From assembly GCA_963971405.1 (NCBI GenBank), contig OZ020485.1:51953469-52017468 (forward strand): a stretch of DNA of 64,000 nucleotides. Direction: 5' to 3'. Shown in pieces: positions 22,078 through 32,693 of the stretch. Position 1 is the first letter of the stretch, and the number at the start of each line of letters is the position of its first letter. The notes under the pieces were generated by a model that saw only the letters and a list, made by a program, of their open reading frames with translations, was not told the DNA's origin and did not search any database. The position numbers were made by a program, and so were the translations under genes. Source of the stretch: Psococerastis gibbosa (taxonomy: Eukaryota > Arthropoda > Insecta > Psocodea > Psocidae).

Positions 22078-25000
22078 TTAAATTTTAATTCTATTCTTAT
22101 GTACTACAATATTTTTCTTGTTTATTTCTAATGTTACATTATTTTTTAAATTATCAACTTCCAACACTAAATAAGGACCATCAAAAATATTGTCTAATTT
22201 ACTTCCTCCTTCTTTTTTCAAAAACACTAAATCACCCGGAAAAAATTTCCGAAACTCTCGAGTGGAATTTACTTTTGCGCAACGAGTGATTTTCGTGCCT
22301 AACAAAGTTTTTCGAGCATGCTCTTGTGCAATTTGCAACTTGTATCTAAGGTTTTGGACGTAAGAGTCAATATTGTATACCGGATCGATCTCTCCTTCGT
22401 ATTGTAACACAGAAGGTGTTGTAGGTAAATGCCCAAAGACTAACTCATAGGGACTGTACCCCAAACTACTATGTACAGTACTATTATAAGAAAAAGTAAA
22501 AAATCTAGCTAACACATCCCATTCATACCCCGAACATGGCAAGTAACTTCTCAAGAAGGCACCCAACGGCTTGTGGGAGTTTTCTAATGCTCCAAGGCTT
22601 TCATGGTGATACGCTGTACTATTTAGTTTATCTATTTGTAACAGCTTGCACACTGCTGACAAAACGCTATTACAAAATTCTGTGCCCATATCTGAGGCTA
22701 ATTTCCTACAAATGCCGTAACGTAGAAAAATTTCCTCAACCAACACCTTTGCGATTGTGTCTGCCTTTTTATCGGGGATGGGAAAAGCTTCGGAGTATTT
22801 TGAAAGTTCACATTGTACAGTAAATAAATAACGGTTGCCGAGGGACGTCTCCTGCATTGGGCCGTATAGGTCCAGAAATATTTTTTCAAAACTCTTCGAA
22901 GCAGTAGTAGTAACTACTAGAGGGGATTTAGGGAGAGGGGAGTATTTACATTTTTAAGTGTATAAAGTTGGCCAACTATACTTTAACTTCATTGTATGAT
23001 ACATTCGACTTATTCCGATATGACCTCCCGTAGGTAGGCAATGAGCTTCCCATAACAAAATTTTTTGATGCTCCGCGCTCTCTATTCGTTTTACTCCATT
23101 GGCAATAATATTAATCCTCAGTTTAATTGCCTTATTTCTTCCCTTTTTCAATACTTGTGAATTCACTGCAGTTACGATTTTTCCTATTATCTCCTTGGCC
23201 AGGGTTATTTTTTCATTTATCAATCGTAATTCATTTTTTAGTATAACTGCACAATTTATATCATGTTTAACACAAACATTTCGTAAGCCTATGCTAACGT
23301 GCTCAATGTCATCATTACATAGCTTAGAATTTTTCTCTTTCGGTAATCTTATTCCTATTACCTTATCTTTAGGGCAAAAATAGACACAATAGTCATTTGA
23401 ACGTGGACCTTGCAGCTCAGTATGTGCAGTTTGACACCTACATGGCAACGTTTTCTCACCGGTGAAAAAGCGAAGCTCAGGTAAATCTGCAGGTTTACGC
23501 AAAAGTTCTGAAACGTCAGGCTGATCAGGCCTAGGTAACAAAACAGGCTTACCCACAGTGGTGGCATGGCCATCTGTAGCTAACTTGGACTGTTGGCGCG
23601 TAATAGCACCAACCCACGAATTTTTTAAGCTCTCAGAGGAAATTGACCCCATAGTATCATGCTTAATACGGCTAAGTGCATCTGCCGCTGCATTTTTTGA
23701 ACCTTTAACATATTCAACAGTAAAATCGTATTCTTGTAACGCAAGACGGTATTTAGTCAATCGACTAGAATCCGTAGGAAACGAAAATAAATATTTCAAG
23801 GGCTGATGATCACATCTAACTATAAAACGATTTCCAGCCAGGTATGGTCGGAAAAATTTTGTGGCCCATACTATACATAACAATTCTCCATGTATGGCGG
23901 GGTACCGAGACTCCGCAGGTTTCAACCCTCTGCTAGCATAAGCAACTGGGTGACCATTATTATTCATTAAAATGGCGCCTAACGAAACGCCACTAAAATC
24001 AGTCTGTAAAATAAATGGCTTTGTAAAATCTGGAAACTCCAAAACTGGCTCAGAGGTAAGAGCGAGTTTTAGTTGTTCATATGAACCCTGACACTGTGCA
24101 TTCCATACAAACGCCACATTCTTCTTTAAAAAGTCATTTAAGGGTTTAACAATTTTCGCAAAATTATGTACAAACCGTCTGTAATAATTACAAAACGACA
24201 CAAAGCGTAATACTTCATCAGCATTTTTCGGTTTAGGGTAGTTCAAAACCACTTCTATTTTGGCCAAAGATGGTCTGAGTCCATCTTTACTTATCTCATG
24301 GCCCAAAAACTCAAGTTTATCCTTTTGAAATGTGCATTTCTTAGGATTAAGGGACAATCGTACCTTACGTAATCGCTCAAATAGTGTTTCCTAAACAGCA
24401 TTATGAGCCTCTTCATCCTCCCCAAAACATATTATATCATCTAGATAATAATACACCCCTTCCATCCCTGCTATTGCTAGTGACATAAGTCGAGAAAAGA
24501 TGGAGGGTGAGGTTTTCAACCCCTGAGGAAGGCGAGTCAACTCCCAGTGGCCTTCATCAGTACTAAAAGCAGTAATATGCCGGCTTTCCTCACGTAACTC
24601 ACATTGAGAGTAGCCATTTTTTAAATCTAGGCAAGAGAAGATTCGGGCTTTCCCTAGCCTATCCAAAATATCAACAATGTTGGGGAGGGGAAACCTATCG
24701 TCCGCTAAGGACTCATTTACTTTACGGAAATCAATAATATTTCGAAAAGAGCCATCCTTCTTCTTAAGTAACAAAAATGGTGAATTATAAGGGCTTATGC
24801 TTGGTTGAGCAATATTTTGGTCAACCATCTCTTGAATCTGTCTTTTCACTTCACTTTTTTGACAGTGTGGAGTGCGGTATGGCCTACAGAAAATAGGCGC
24901 AGCTCCTTCTTTTATGTACAGCTTAGGTTTACAAAGATTAGTGGTGGTCAATATGTCTCCCTCTAAATGGAATATATCGGCGTATTTATGACACAACTGT

Positions 25001-25797
25001 GTTATTCTTTTCCTAGAATCGCCTGATAAGTGGCCTAATTGTAGTTCTGAATCAAGCCTGTTTATGCGACTTGTATGAGTCAGCTGCCGTGCTGTTTGTG
25101 CCCTCATGTGACCTGATGTTGTCAACGTCGAGTCGATTGATTGAACTTCTAACTGCGAGGCACGAAACGTTTGTTTGGCATTTGTTGTATTTGCCACATA
25201 ACAGTACATGAAACCATTTTTGGGCTTTGTTATACAACCAAACGTGAAAACTCCAGGTTTCACTTCCCCAGTAGGCACGTAAATGCAATCTTTACAAGGT
25301 AGAGGATAACGCACTTTGCAGAGCTTAGCACAATTCGGCTCTACCGTGTGTGTTTCGGCAATAACACCGTTCACTAACGGTACCCAAACCTCACGGTTTC
25401 GCAATTTCAGCGTTAGCCTGTTATCACAAAATGAAATGCTAGTACGATATTTTCTTAAAAAATCAGTACCTACTATACCATCAACACCTATTTTACAATG
25501 GGAGGGTAAAACATAAAATTTATGCAAAATTGGGGGGCAATACTTATTTATATACAGGGAAAAAACGACAGAGCCTAGAACCTTAATAACACCTCCAATA
25601 CCTTTTATTATAAACGTCTCTTCAGTATTAATTCGATATGACTGTGGTAGCCTATCTTCTGACCAAGTCGAAATGCTTGCTCCAGTATCTATCATGGGGA
25701 GGTAATTAGTATACTGTTCATCCCATACATTTATAAAGACAGGAGATGTTAAGGCATCTGCGTCCGATAAATATATGTGTTTTATCCGATCTAATAG
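22078..25797 (-). pseudogene. pol: Pol of the Ty3/Gypsy element, two nonsense codons
   Basis: One frame of 1239 codon positions plus the final stop. Protease: active site DTGAS just after 25695. Reverse transcriptase: FSCLDLKNGY, LPQGL and YLDD are intact. TAG at 24391-24393 interrupts the frame soon after YLDD. RNase H: QTDFSG and SRYPAIHGELL. Integrase: H-x6-H is present, TAA at 22954-22956 falls inside the zinc-binding region, and the second zinc cysteine reads Ser (CKYS). The first catalytic Asp position reads Cys (TGT, 22810-22812, before ELSKY), while SDMGTEF and GALENSH keep the second Asp and the Glu. A GPY/F-type module (GPYLVLEV) and final stop follow. The reading frame is otherwise unbroken. 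Confidence 0.9.
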
Positions 25798-27071
25798 TTT
25801 TTTGGAGTTTCTGTGTCTTCTTCCAAAGAAGAGTCTCGAAACTTTGTCTGTTGCTTAGAAACAGCGTCTGGCTGTACAACATACTGATGGCCGAGATTTC
25901 CCCTCGGGGGATAAGAGCCATTTCCACGAAACCCACGATTTCCACGGTAACCGCCTCGACCTCGAGATTGGTGGGCTCGTGGCTGTTGTGACACTTTGTC
26001 GGAATAGCCGTGGTCATTACCCTTATAACTTTTCCTCTCACCACGATATTCAACTTGATCTGTATATCCAGACCTATTCCCGCGATGGTTATTCTGGCCG
26101 AAATAATCTCGGGGAGAAAATGCGCCAAAATTAGAATTACCACGACCCCTGAATTTACCACGGGGGTGGTACGAAAAGACTTGGGCACTAGGTGCACCAC
26201 TAGCCATGGCAGATGTGGAAATCGCCAATGCATCTTCCAACGTTGTAGGCCTAGCAGCCTCAACCACTAATTTTAATTCTGAGTGGACACCCCTGCGAAA
26301 AGAGACTAATGCCTGGTCCTTGTAATTTTGTAAAATAGCTGCTTTCGCTCCAGCCTCCGTAATATTACGGTTTTTTATGGCAATTGTCGCTAATTTTGAG
26401 GCCATTAGATCAAGTTCCTCACAAAAGCAACTGAGAGTACGTTTCCCTTGCGTAAGGGTAGCCAATCTTCCCGTCAGACTCTCAAAGGTTTCGGTTAGCC
26501 CGCACCGCGCAGTTAATGCCGTTCTTAAATCGTCAAAAGTGCTGATAGAGGAAATTTCTCCTAATCGAGTTTTTACTTTGCCTTGAACCTTATTAAGGGC
26601 TAAAAAACGAACCAAAGCAGTCTTGCCCGCAGCGTCCAAACAGTCATGATAAGATTCAGCAATGTCCAGGAAATCCCTGAGAGCAGTAGAGTCCCCGTCC
26701 GCTGTGAGGCATGGCAATTTGAGTGCCGTCTCGAATTTGAAAGTTGCCATGGTCGACGCTGAACTGGTGGCTGTGGTCACAGGAGGGTTTTGTGTATTTG
26801 GTATTTCAGGCTTCCCAAATTGATGTAAAAGGAGTAAAAGTTCCGTACGATTAGTTTTAAACTCTTCAATAAGCTCCAGACACTTACCCTCTTCAGAAAC
26901 AGAAAGACCTTCTGCCGACAAGTCATTTAAAATGGCAGTAAGCCTATTTACTTCCAATCGCTTAGCGCGAATCGTTTCCCGCTCATACGGTCGGTTGACA
27001 CACTTTTTAGCATTGCTCAAGAGTTTTTTCAATTCTTCTACGCACTGTTGAGCAGTCTCCACACAACCCAT
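25791..27071 (-). CDS. gag: Gag of the Ty3/Gypsy element
   Basis: 426 residues from ATG 27069-27071 (the open frame extends three codons upstream, but without an ATG). The N-terminal third is helical and charged. The middle (about 110-290) has the capsid-like pattern LRDFLDIAESYHDCL, ALVRFLALNKVQGK and FDDLRTALTARCG. The C-terminus is Gly/Arg/Asn/Tyr-rich with many RGG/RGN repeats and no CCHC zinc knuckle. It probably coats element RNA through the basic tail. It ends inside a slippery site that leads into pol. No internal stop is seen, so Gag may still be functional. Confidence 0.9.
   Translation of the reverse strand: MGCVETAQQCVEELKKLLSNAKKCVNRPYERETIRAKRLEVNRLTAILNDLSAEGLSVSEEGKCLELIEEFKTNRTELLLLLHQFGKPEIPNTQNPPVTTATSSASTMATFKFETALKLPCLTADGDSTALRDFLDIAESYHDCLDAAGKTALVRFLALNKVQGKVKTRLGEISSISTFDDLRTALTARCGLTETFESLTGRLATLTQGKRTLSCFCEELDLMASKLATIAIKNRNITEAGAKAAILQNYKDQALVSFRRGVHSELKLVVEAARPTTLEDALAISTSAMASGAPSAQVFSYHPRGKFRGRGNSNFGAFSPRDYFGQNNHRGNRSGYTDQVEYRGERKSYKGNDHGYSDKVSQQPRAHQSRGRGGYRGNRGFRGNGSYPPRGNLGHQYVVQPDAVSKQQTKFRDSSLEEDTETPKNY
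25797..25803 (-). promoter_or_regulatory. Slippery heptamer for -1 frameshift, gag to pol
   Basis: On the element strand the gag codons CCA AAA AAC contain A AAA AAC, a canonical -1 heptamer, three bases before the gag stop TAG. Slipping back one base opens the pol frame at CTA TTA GAT, which stays open into the protease. A weak 6-bp inverted repeat (25766-25771 with 25781-25786) lies ten bases downstream. Confidence 0.8.
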
Positions 27072-27208
27072 AGAACCCAATTAATTAACCTACTATATAG
27101 TAGTGTATGGTGCATACAGTAACATGGTGCATGAAGTAACATAATTAAACAACATAAAACCCTTTTGAAACATAAATTATACAATCATTAAAAAAAACTT
27201 ATCTTATC

Positions 27209-27454
27209 TTAGACGATGTTAGAGATGATACGGTTGGGACGAGTGGATACCGCTACTTGCTTCTCGATGAATCTCTTCGCCTGCTTTTTCGTCAAATGAA
27301 CGCACGTACAACAACAGATGAGGAGTACCGCTATTATGACCCCACCCGCCATGGAGAGCCCAAAATGTTCAAATTGCGTAATGGGTACAGTCGCCCTATT
27401 TTGTCCGTTTTGGGCCAGGATCACTTCTTCTTGTTTGTTGTTGGTGGTGCCCAT
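27209..27454 (-). CDS. Small membrane-protein ORF upstream of gag
   Basis: 81 codons from a true ATG in a good context (A at -3, G at +4), 63 bases after the primer-binding site, so it is the first ORF of the element RNA. Residues 1-30 are polar, residues 31-54 (FGLSMAGGVIIAVLLICCCT and following) form one clear transmembrane segment with a cysteine cluster, and the tail is strongly basic (KKQAKRFIEK). There is no cleavable signal peptide. I know of no standard Ty3/Gypsy gene at this place. It could be a membrane-targeting or envelope-like accessory protein, a uORF regulating gag, or captured host sequence. Confidence 0.6.
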   Translation of the reverse strand: MGTTNNKQEEVILAQNGQNRATVPITQFEHFGLSMAGGVIIAVLLICCCTCVHLTKKQAKRFIEKQVAVSTRPNRIISNIV

Positions 27455-27503
27455 TTTGTAAATGATTGGTAATTGATTGTTATAATTATTTACAGACCCG
27501 AGA

Positions 27504-27517
27504 TGTCACGGTCGCCA
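27504..27517 (-). promoter_or_regulatory. Primer-binding site
   Basis: TGGCGACCGTGACA on the element strand starts immediately after the 5' LTR with no gap. TGG is the complement of the tRNA CCA end. From memory the 14 bases fit the 3' end of a tRNA-Arg(UCG)-type molecule; the tRNA identity is not certain. Confidence 0.85.
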
Positions 27518-27751
27518 TGAAGTAACATAATTAAAGTAATTGAAGTAAGGTCCGTAATAATAAATCACGTAACTTCGATTATTGTACTGTATTGTTAACT
27601 CTTTGAAGGTTCTCTCTCTAATCCCCCGTACCATGCAAGGTACCTCTACATATCACCTCCTCTCTCCTACTTTCAGTTCATACACACTCTTAACGGTAAA
27701 TACAGTAACGCTTACACAACAATACTCAATGCTATACCATACTATACCACA
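27518..27751 (-). repeat. 5' LTR of the Ty3/Gypsy element
   Basis: 234 bp, TG...CA, same as the 3' LTR. It would hold the promoter; no clear TATA box or AATAAA signal is visible, although a TATAGTATGGTATAG stretch lies at its upstream end. Confidence 0.95.
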
Positions 27752-27755
27752 CATG
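27752..27755. other. Target-site duplication, right copy
   Basis: CATG directly after the right LTR, matching 21672-21675. Confidence 0.7.
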
Positions 27756-28759
27756 GAAAGCGGTATAGCACCAGAACGTTTTCCACTCATCTTTTTGATA
27801 TTTATGCAATTTTCATTCTCTCCTCCTTTCGCTTCGATCATGAAAAATTGCAATTAAAAGACAATGACCAGGCAACACAGAGTGCAGTGCTGGATTTCCT
27901 TGAATGGAATGTGTATTGCTCAAGTACAAATAATATATGACCTGAGTGCAACTGTAGAGAAACCGTTTAGTTGGGATTTCGGTTTATACAGCAGTTTTGT
28001 TGACATAATTAATTTTACAAATCCTGCGCTTATGGCTAGTCTTAAGTGTAGTAGCCTATTAATAAAAATAGGTTAACGGCTTATGAGAATTAAGTTTAAC
28101 AATACAACGGCGCGTCAGGCGCCAGATATAATTAGGTTTTTAGCTAGCACAGTCCAAAATTTCTGTTGTAGGGGACAGATGTCAAAATATTAGGTTGGCA
28201 AGGATTGGTGGTATATTTTTGACGTCATTAATTAATTTCTCGTTCCACAGCCGCAAACATATGAAAGTCACGATAAAAAAATATATATATAATAATTCAA
28301 ACTTTCTCAAAATACAGTCTATTATATATTGTATTTCCCCGATTAATTTGTTCAACCGTTCTATGGAATCGGTTTTTGCACTTTATCGGGAGTTTCAGAA
28401 GTGAAAATATTTCAGATTAGAAAACGTAACTTTTTTTATATTTAAATTAAGGGTGCGAGGCTTGTGGCATATGCGTCAAGTCTCTATGTTGTCATAGTAA
28501 ATGTAACTTATATAAACTTCCTTCGATAGCTTGCATTTTTATTTTCAATTTTTCACTGCAGGTTTTTGCGGCTATATTTGAAGAATTGCCGCCCCGAACT
28601 CCTTATAGTTGCACCCCCAGACAGTGGCGATTTTGAGGGGGCCGCAGGGGCGATGGAAAATAAAAAGAAGTAATTTTATGGCCGATTTGATGTATCCGTA
28701 CCGTATAATTGGATGCCCATGAGAATGAGATGTGAAGTGGTGTTTACTTGTGTTTTTAG
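27756..28759. other. Intron 14, right of the retrotransposon
   Basis: AT-rich; no coding signal, repeat or RNA gene recognised. Confidence 0.4.
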
Positions 28760-28808
28760 CTGTGCGGGGCCGTGCTGACAACTATCGGAAGGAGTTCGCA
28801 CATGCCAG
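28760..28808 (+). CDS. Exon 15: 49-bp micro-exon
   Basis: The acceptor is TTGTGTTTTTAG and the donor CAG|GTACAC. Two bases complete an Ala codon, 15 codons follow and two bases remain. It encodes VRGRADNYRKEFAHA. It is short, but both borders are strong and it is the only candidate that links exons 14 and 16 in phase across the 7-kb intron with the retrotransposon. Confidence 0.7.
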
Positions 28809-30184
28809 GTACACTACAATAGTTTCTCCTATTATAACATAATTAATTAAAATTTGCACAGTGCAGGACATACCTCAACAGTACTAATGTCATACTATGT
28901 AAGTCAGTGGCGTATGTATGGGGATGGGAAAATGTAAGGAGAAATTAACAAATTTAATGTCAGTTGTAATTTGCCAGATGTAATGACAACTTTATAACCG
29001 ATCGTAGTGACCTGAGAACAGGCACGTATGCAGGATTTGCTTTCATGCAAGTATGTTTCCGACGCAAGGCTTAGTGAGCGCAACATTGCTCCAAATATAA
29101 ACGGGGTTTACGCATTTTGGTTTGACAGTAGTGTACAGATTGGATATAACTGCAAACAAGGAGCTGGGAGGTATCCTGATCCTCCTCGGAGTTTTTTTTT
29201 TAAACAATAAATAGTTAACGCTTTTGACAACGTACATTGAAGTTTAAATTTTAGAGACCGAGACCAAAATTTATTGAAATGGCTCCAAACAGGGGCACCT
29301 CGTTTAGAACCTATAATTGTGCCAAGTGCGGCAGTGGGGAAAGTAAGAAAATGATTGATTTTACATAGCCTACCCACACTTATTGATAAAACTACAAAAA
29401 TATATAAATAAATAAGGACTTTTTACTGTTTCTAATACTAAGCTAACGTAGTGGAGTTGGGGCTATAAAGCCCTCTCTTACACTCAACTAGAAAGGCCCG
29501 GGACCGCCTGCTTAACATGCCCTCCGAAGCATGACTAGACAATATGGCCAGTGTGGAACCAACAACCTTTCAGGTGAAAGTCCGAAATACTACGCTGCAT
29601 GTCTTGACAAACACGGGGGGTGAGAAATTTTGTAGAAATGGGCGCAAAATAATAGATACAGTAGGTACCTAACGCCAGGTCAAGTGCGAGCTAAGTCGAA
29701 ACATAAACCCTGCATACGTACGTGACGGGCTGATTGCGAACAATAATGATGATGAGCTTTGCACCTCAATTGATTGCACTTAAACGATATACCTACGAAA
29801 AACTGAGCACAAAATGAGCATTTTAATATTAGTAATTCGCAACATTCGTACAATTTGGTTTACGAGTTCCTCAGCAGCACAGTGGGCGTATATAATGTTA
29901 ATAAACTGTTGAACAGTTTTCGTATAGTCCACAAAATACGCCCCTAGGCCGATAACGGTGCATTTTCGGCATCACAAGATTTGGATTGCATAATTGCAGG
30001 TATGTAATTGCAGTTTATTACAATAAATTGCTGAGCCTAGCGTACATCAGTATATAATAATCCAATCCCCCATAGCATGCGCATATCGGCTATTTGTGCT
30101 AAACTGCTAACTATATAATTACAATTACTCACTAAGGTTTATTATAAGTATTGTCATTTTAAGTGTGACTTGGGCTTACAAAAT
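28809..30184. other. Intron 15, left part, with a possible tRNA-like SINE remnant
   Basis: Mostly unrecognised. Between about 29450 and 29600 the minus strand reads CGGACTTTCACCTGAAAGG and then TTGGTTCCACACTGG, which resembles an anticodon arm plus B box of a Glu-type tRNA, followed by a GTGTAAGAGAGGGCTTTATA tail. This is suggestive only. Confidence 0.35.
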
Positions 30185-30828
30185 TCGTCGCTTCCCGGAA
30201 AAACCGTTGTAACTCAAAAAAATCGGAAAATGAGATACTTTGTGTCATTTTACGTTAAAAAAAATCGCTCTTTCTGGGCAATAGTGTATTATCTTCAAAA
30301 ATTAAAAAGAAAATTCCCCAGAGGGCAGATACATCGCTATTGAATTGGCGCGAAACGCCATTTTGGTGTTGAGGAATAGTGCAGCATCTGGTCAGTTGCC
30401 TTAATCGACACTGTTGCATGTCAAAATATTATAAAAAATAAATCTTTTTTGGGAAAATACTTTAAGCAACAATGTTGTATTTCGAAACGAAACAGTTTAT
30501 CTTTAAAAACTTAAGGGCCATTATTGGTTGTTTTCTAGGTAATAATGTTGTATTTTGGGATAACTGCCCACTTATAGTAAAATTTATAGGCAATAGTGTT
30601 GCAACTCAAAGTGGCTTCAGTCAATGCAAAATAATCACAAAGGAGAAAATGGAACATGAGTCTAGTCTTGATCTTTCAAAAGAAGCAGCTATTTTTTGAT
30701 ATTAACTAATAAGAAATGGACCCAATAGCTTCCGGTTAATCTGCTGTTAAAGTTACGAAAAAGTTAGAAATCGCTCTCCTGAAAATTTAACTTTTTTGAG
30801 TTACAACGGTATTTCCGGGAAGCGACGA
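30185..30828. mobile_element. Non-autonomous DNA transposon with 37-bp inverted ends
   Basis: The left end (30185 on) CGTCGCTTCCCGGAAA, then ACCGTTGTAACTCAAAAAA, is matched in reverse at the right end, finishing 30828, with one or two mismatches. Length 644 bp. The 75-codon open frame inside (30472-30699) has no recognised motif. The motif TTGCAACTCAAA recurs inside. Confidence 0.75.
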
Positions 30829-31020
30829 TAATGTTGCGATGGTGGTGGTAACTGGTTTCAGGTTTTAACCAGAGGCGTTTGGCAGCTTTACAGTCTAGTC
30901 AAACCAACCATGGCAGCCGGTGAGTTTACAATTTAATTCTGGTGCATAGGCCTAAGCAGCGTATCATTTGCATTCCGTTAATCATCAATTGGGACACTGA
31001 AATGTGTGTTGATTTTGTAG

Positions 31021-31087
31021 GGCGGAGGAGGACACCCCACAGTCGGTCAAGCCCAAATCGGAGCTACCACATACCAAGCCTAATCAG
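31021..31087 (+). CDS. Exon 16: short charged exon
   Basis: The acceptor is GATTTTGTAG and the donor CAG|GTAAAC. One base completes an Arg codon and 22 codons follow, ending in phase 0. It encodes AEEDTPQSVKPKSELPHTK. Phase agrees with both neighbours. Confidence 0.7.
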
Positions 31088-31438
31088 GTAAACATAATTA
31101 ACTGTAATCAGTATACCTACAAGTAGGTAGGCCTAGTTGCTAATTCCGTGCACAGCCTTCATCTTCAGTTTTGTAGGTGATGTATACAGTATATATATTG
31201 AATATCATTTTGATCCCTTGTATATACGAAACACTAAACCAATTATTTAACTGTGCCGATATTCGTCGATAAGTCGTCAAAAGAATGTTATAAAGACACA
31301 AAGTAAATATAAACAAGTAGGCCTATGTTTAGTAAACAAAAATGACGCCAGCAAGTTCTATTTTGAAATCCTTCTGTCTTGGAAGGTAAAGTAGCCTAAA
31401 TGTGGTGTCACGATCGATGCGTAGGCGCAACGAATAAC

Positions 31439-31960
31439 ATACTGTTCACCCAGAAAAGTTTGCAAATGTCCATGAAAATATCCCTTAATGCTATACCAAT
31501 TAAGTCGTGGACAAGCCCCGCCTCTCCATGTAAATTCCCTATGCTGCATTTTCAAATCAGATAGAACTAGTTTGCATGTGTTTGTATACACAAAACTTAC
31601 GGGGGTTCCATTCCAAATTCAATGCATTAAGGTCACAAGTGGACATTGCTTATTTTTTTAGTTAAAATTGTCGATCTGTTGCACTTTTTACGAATTCACG
31701 ACTCCAATGCCAAAATTAAAATTAAAATTTTCTGAATGTTAGTTAATTGTCTTCAACTACTGTAGCAACGTTAGTGGAACGGTCTTAGGGTCATCATAGA
31801 ACAAAATCAAAGCAATATTTATTGTTATAAATATTATTAGTAATGCGTTTCTTGAATTTGAGAAATTTATAAAATTTTCATCTTACCATACTGTGTTATA
31901 AAATGGATCAACTTGAAAGTAGACAGTTAATATCGAAGTTAAGGGCATTCAGACCACAGA
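31439..31960 (+). repeat. Left inverted arm
   Basis: Pairs with 32694-33204. Confidence 0.8.
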
Positions 31961-32693
31961 AAAGAGTGGTAAGTCTCACCAAAGGAAGCAGGCCTGGTAA
32001 GAGGAAGCAACTGAAGCCACATTTCCGCATGAACCGTTTGGTAAGGCAAGCAAATTCACTAGGAGGCATGAATGATGATCTTAAACCTTTGCGAACTATT
32101 TAAGGAAGTTGAATGTTATATTTAAGATATATATTATATGTATATAGCCTATATACAGAGTCTAGGACTCTAGGAGTCCGTCGAGGTATAAAATCAACAA
32201 AAATATCAAGGAAAGAAGACGTCAAAAATACTACAATAATCTCGACGAATGTGATGAAAGTATGATAAGGAACCCCACAATTATGTATATTCATCCTATA
32301 GGATGATTGCTGACTGATTGCTGACTGTTAAGCTTGGACACCCTGCGACAAGAAATATTACAGCTTGATGGTCGTTACCAAATGCCCAAGGAGAGCCTCC
32401 GCGTATTTATCACTAGGCGCCTTCATTTCAGGTAAAATAAAAAACACAACCAGTCGGTTGAGGAGACTATTATAAATACACGCATCAGAAGTGCAGCGGA
32501 AACAAAGAAGTCACAATTTAAATGCTGTGCAGATTTAAGATGTTTGACAAAATACAACGCCTTGGTCGAGTCGCCACGCACGCTTTCTTGGCGTTATAGG
32601 TATTTACAAGGAATCCGAAACGCCAGGTCTGAAGGAAATCGCATTGTATACCTTGACGAGACCGTTATTGGTGTGATACACAGAAACTCTATT

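Larger units (their letters stand above)
21676..27751 (-). mobile_element. Ty3/Gypsy LTR retrotransposon, 6076 bp, recently inserted
   Basis: The element is complete: LTR, primer-binding site, a small membrane ORF, gag, pol (protease, reverse transcriptase, RNase H, integrase), polypurine tract, LTR and target duplication. Transcription would run from high to low coordinates, antisense to the host gene whose intron 14 it occupies. The LTRs look identical over 234 bp, so insertion is recent. Pol has two in-frame stops (24391-24393 and 22954-22956). No envelope gene follows pol. The integrase with a GPY/F module and the Arg/Gly-rich Gag without zinc knuckles recall the gypsy/errantivirus side of the family, but clade placement needs a tree. 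Confidence 0.95.

Noticed and set aside
30850..30920. An extra exon between exons 15 and 16 (acceptor TTTTAACCAG, donor CCG|GTGAGT)
   Set aside because: It would leave phase 1 where exon 16 needs phase 2; exons 15 and 16 join in phase without it. An untranslated or alternative exon is still possible.
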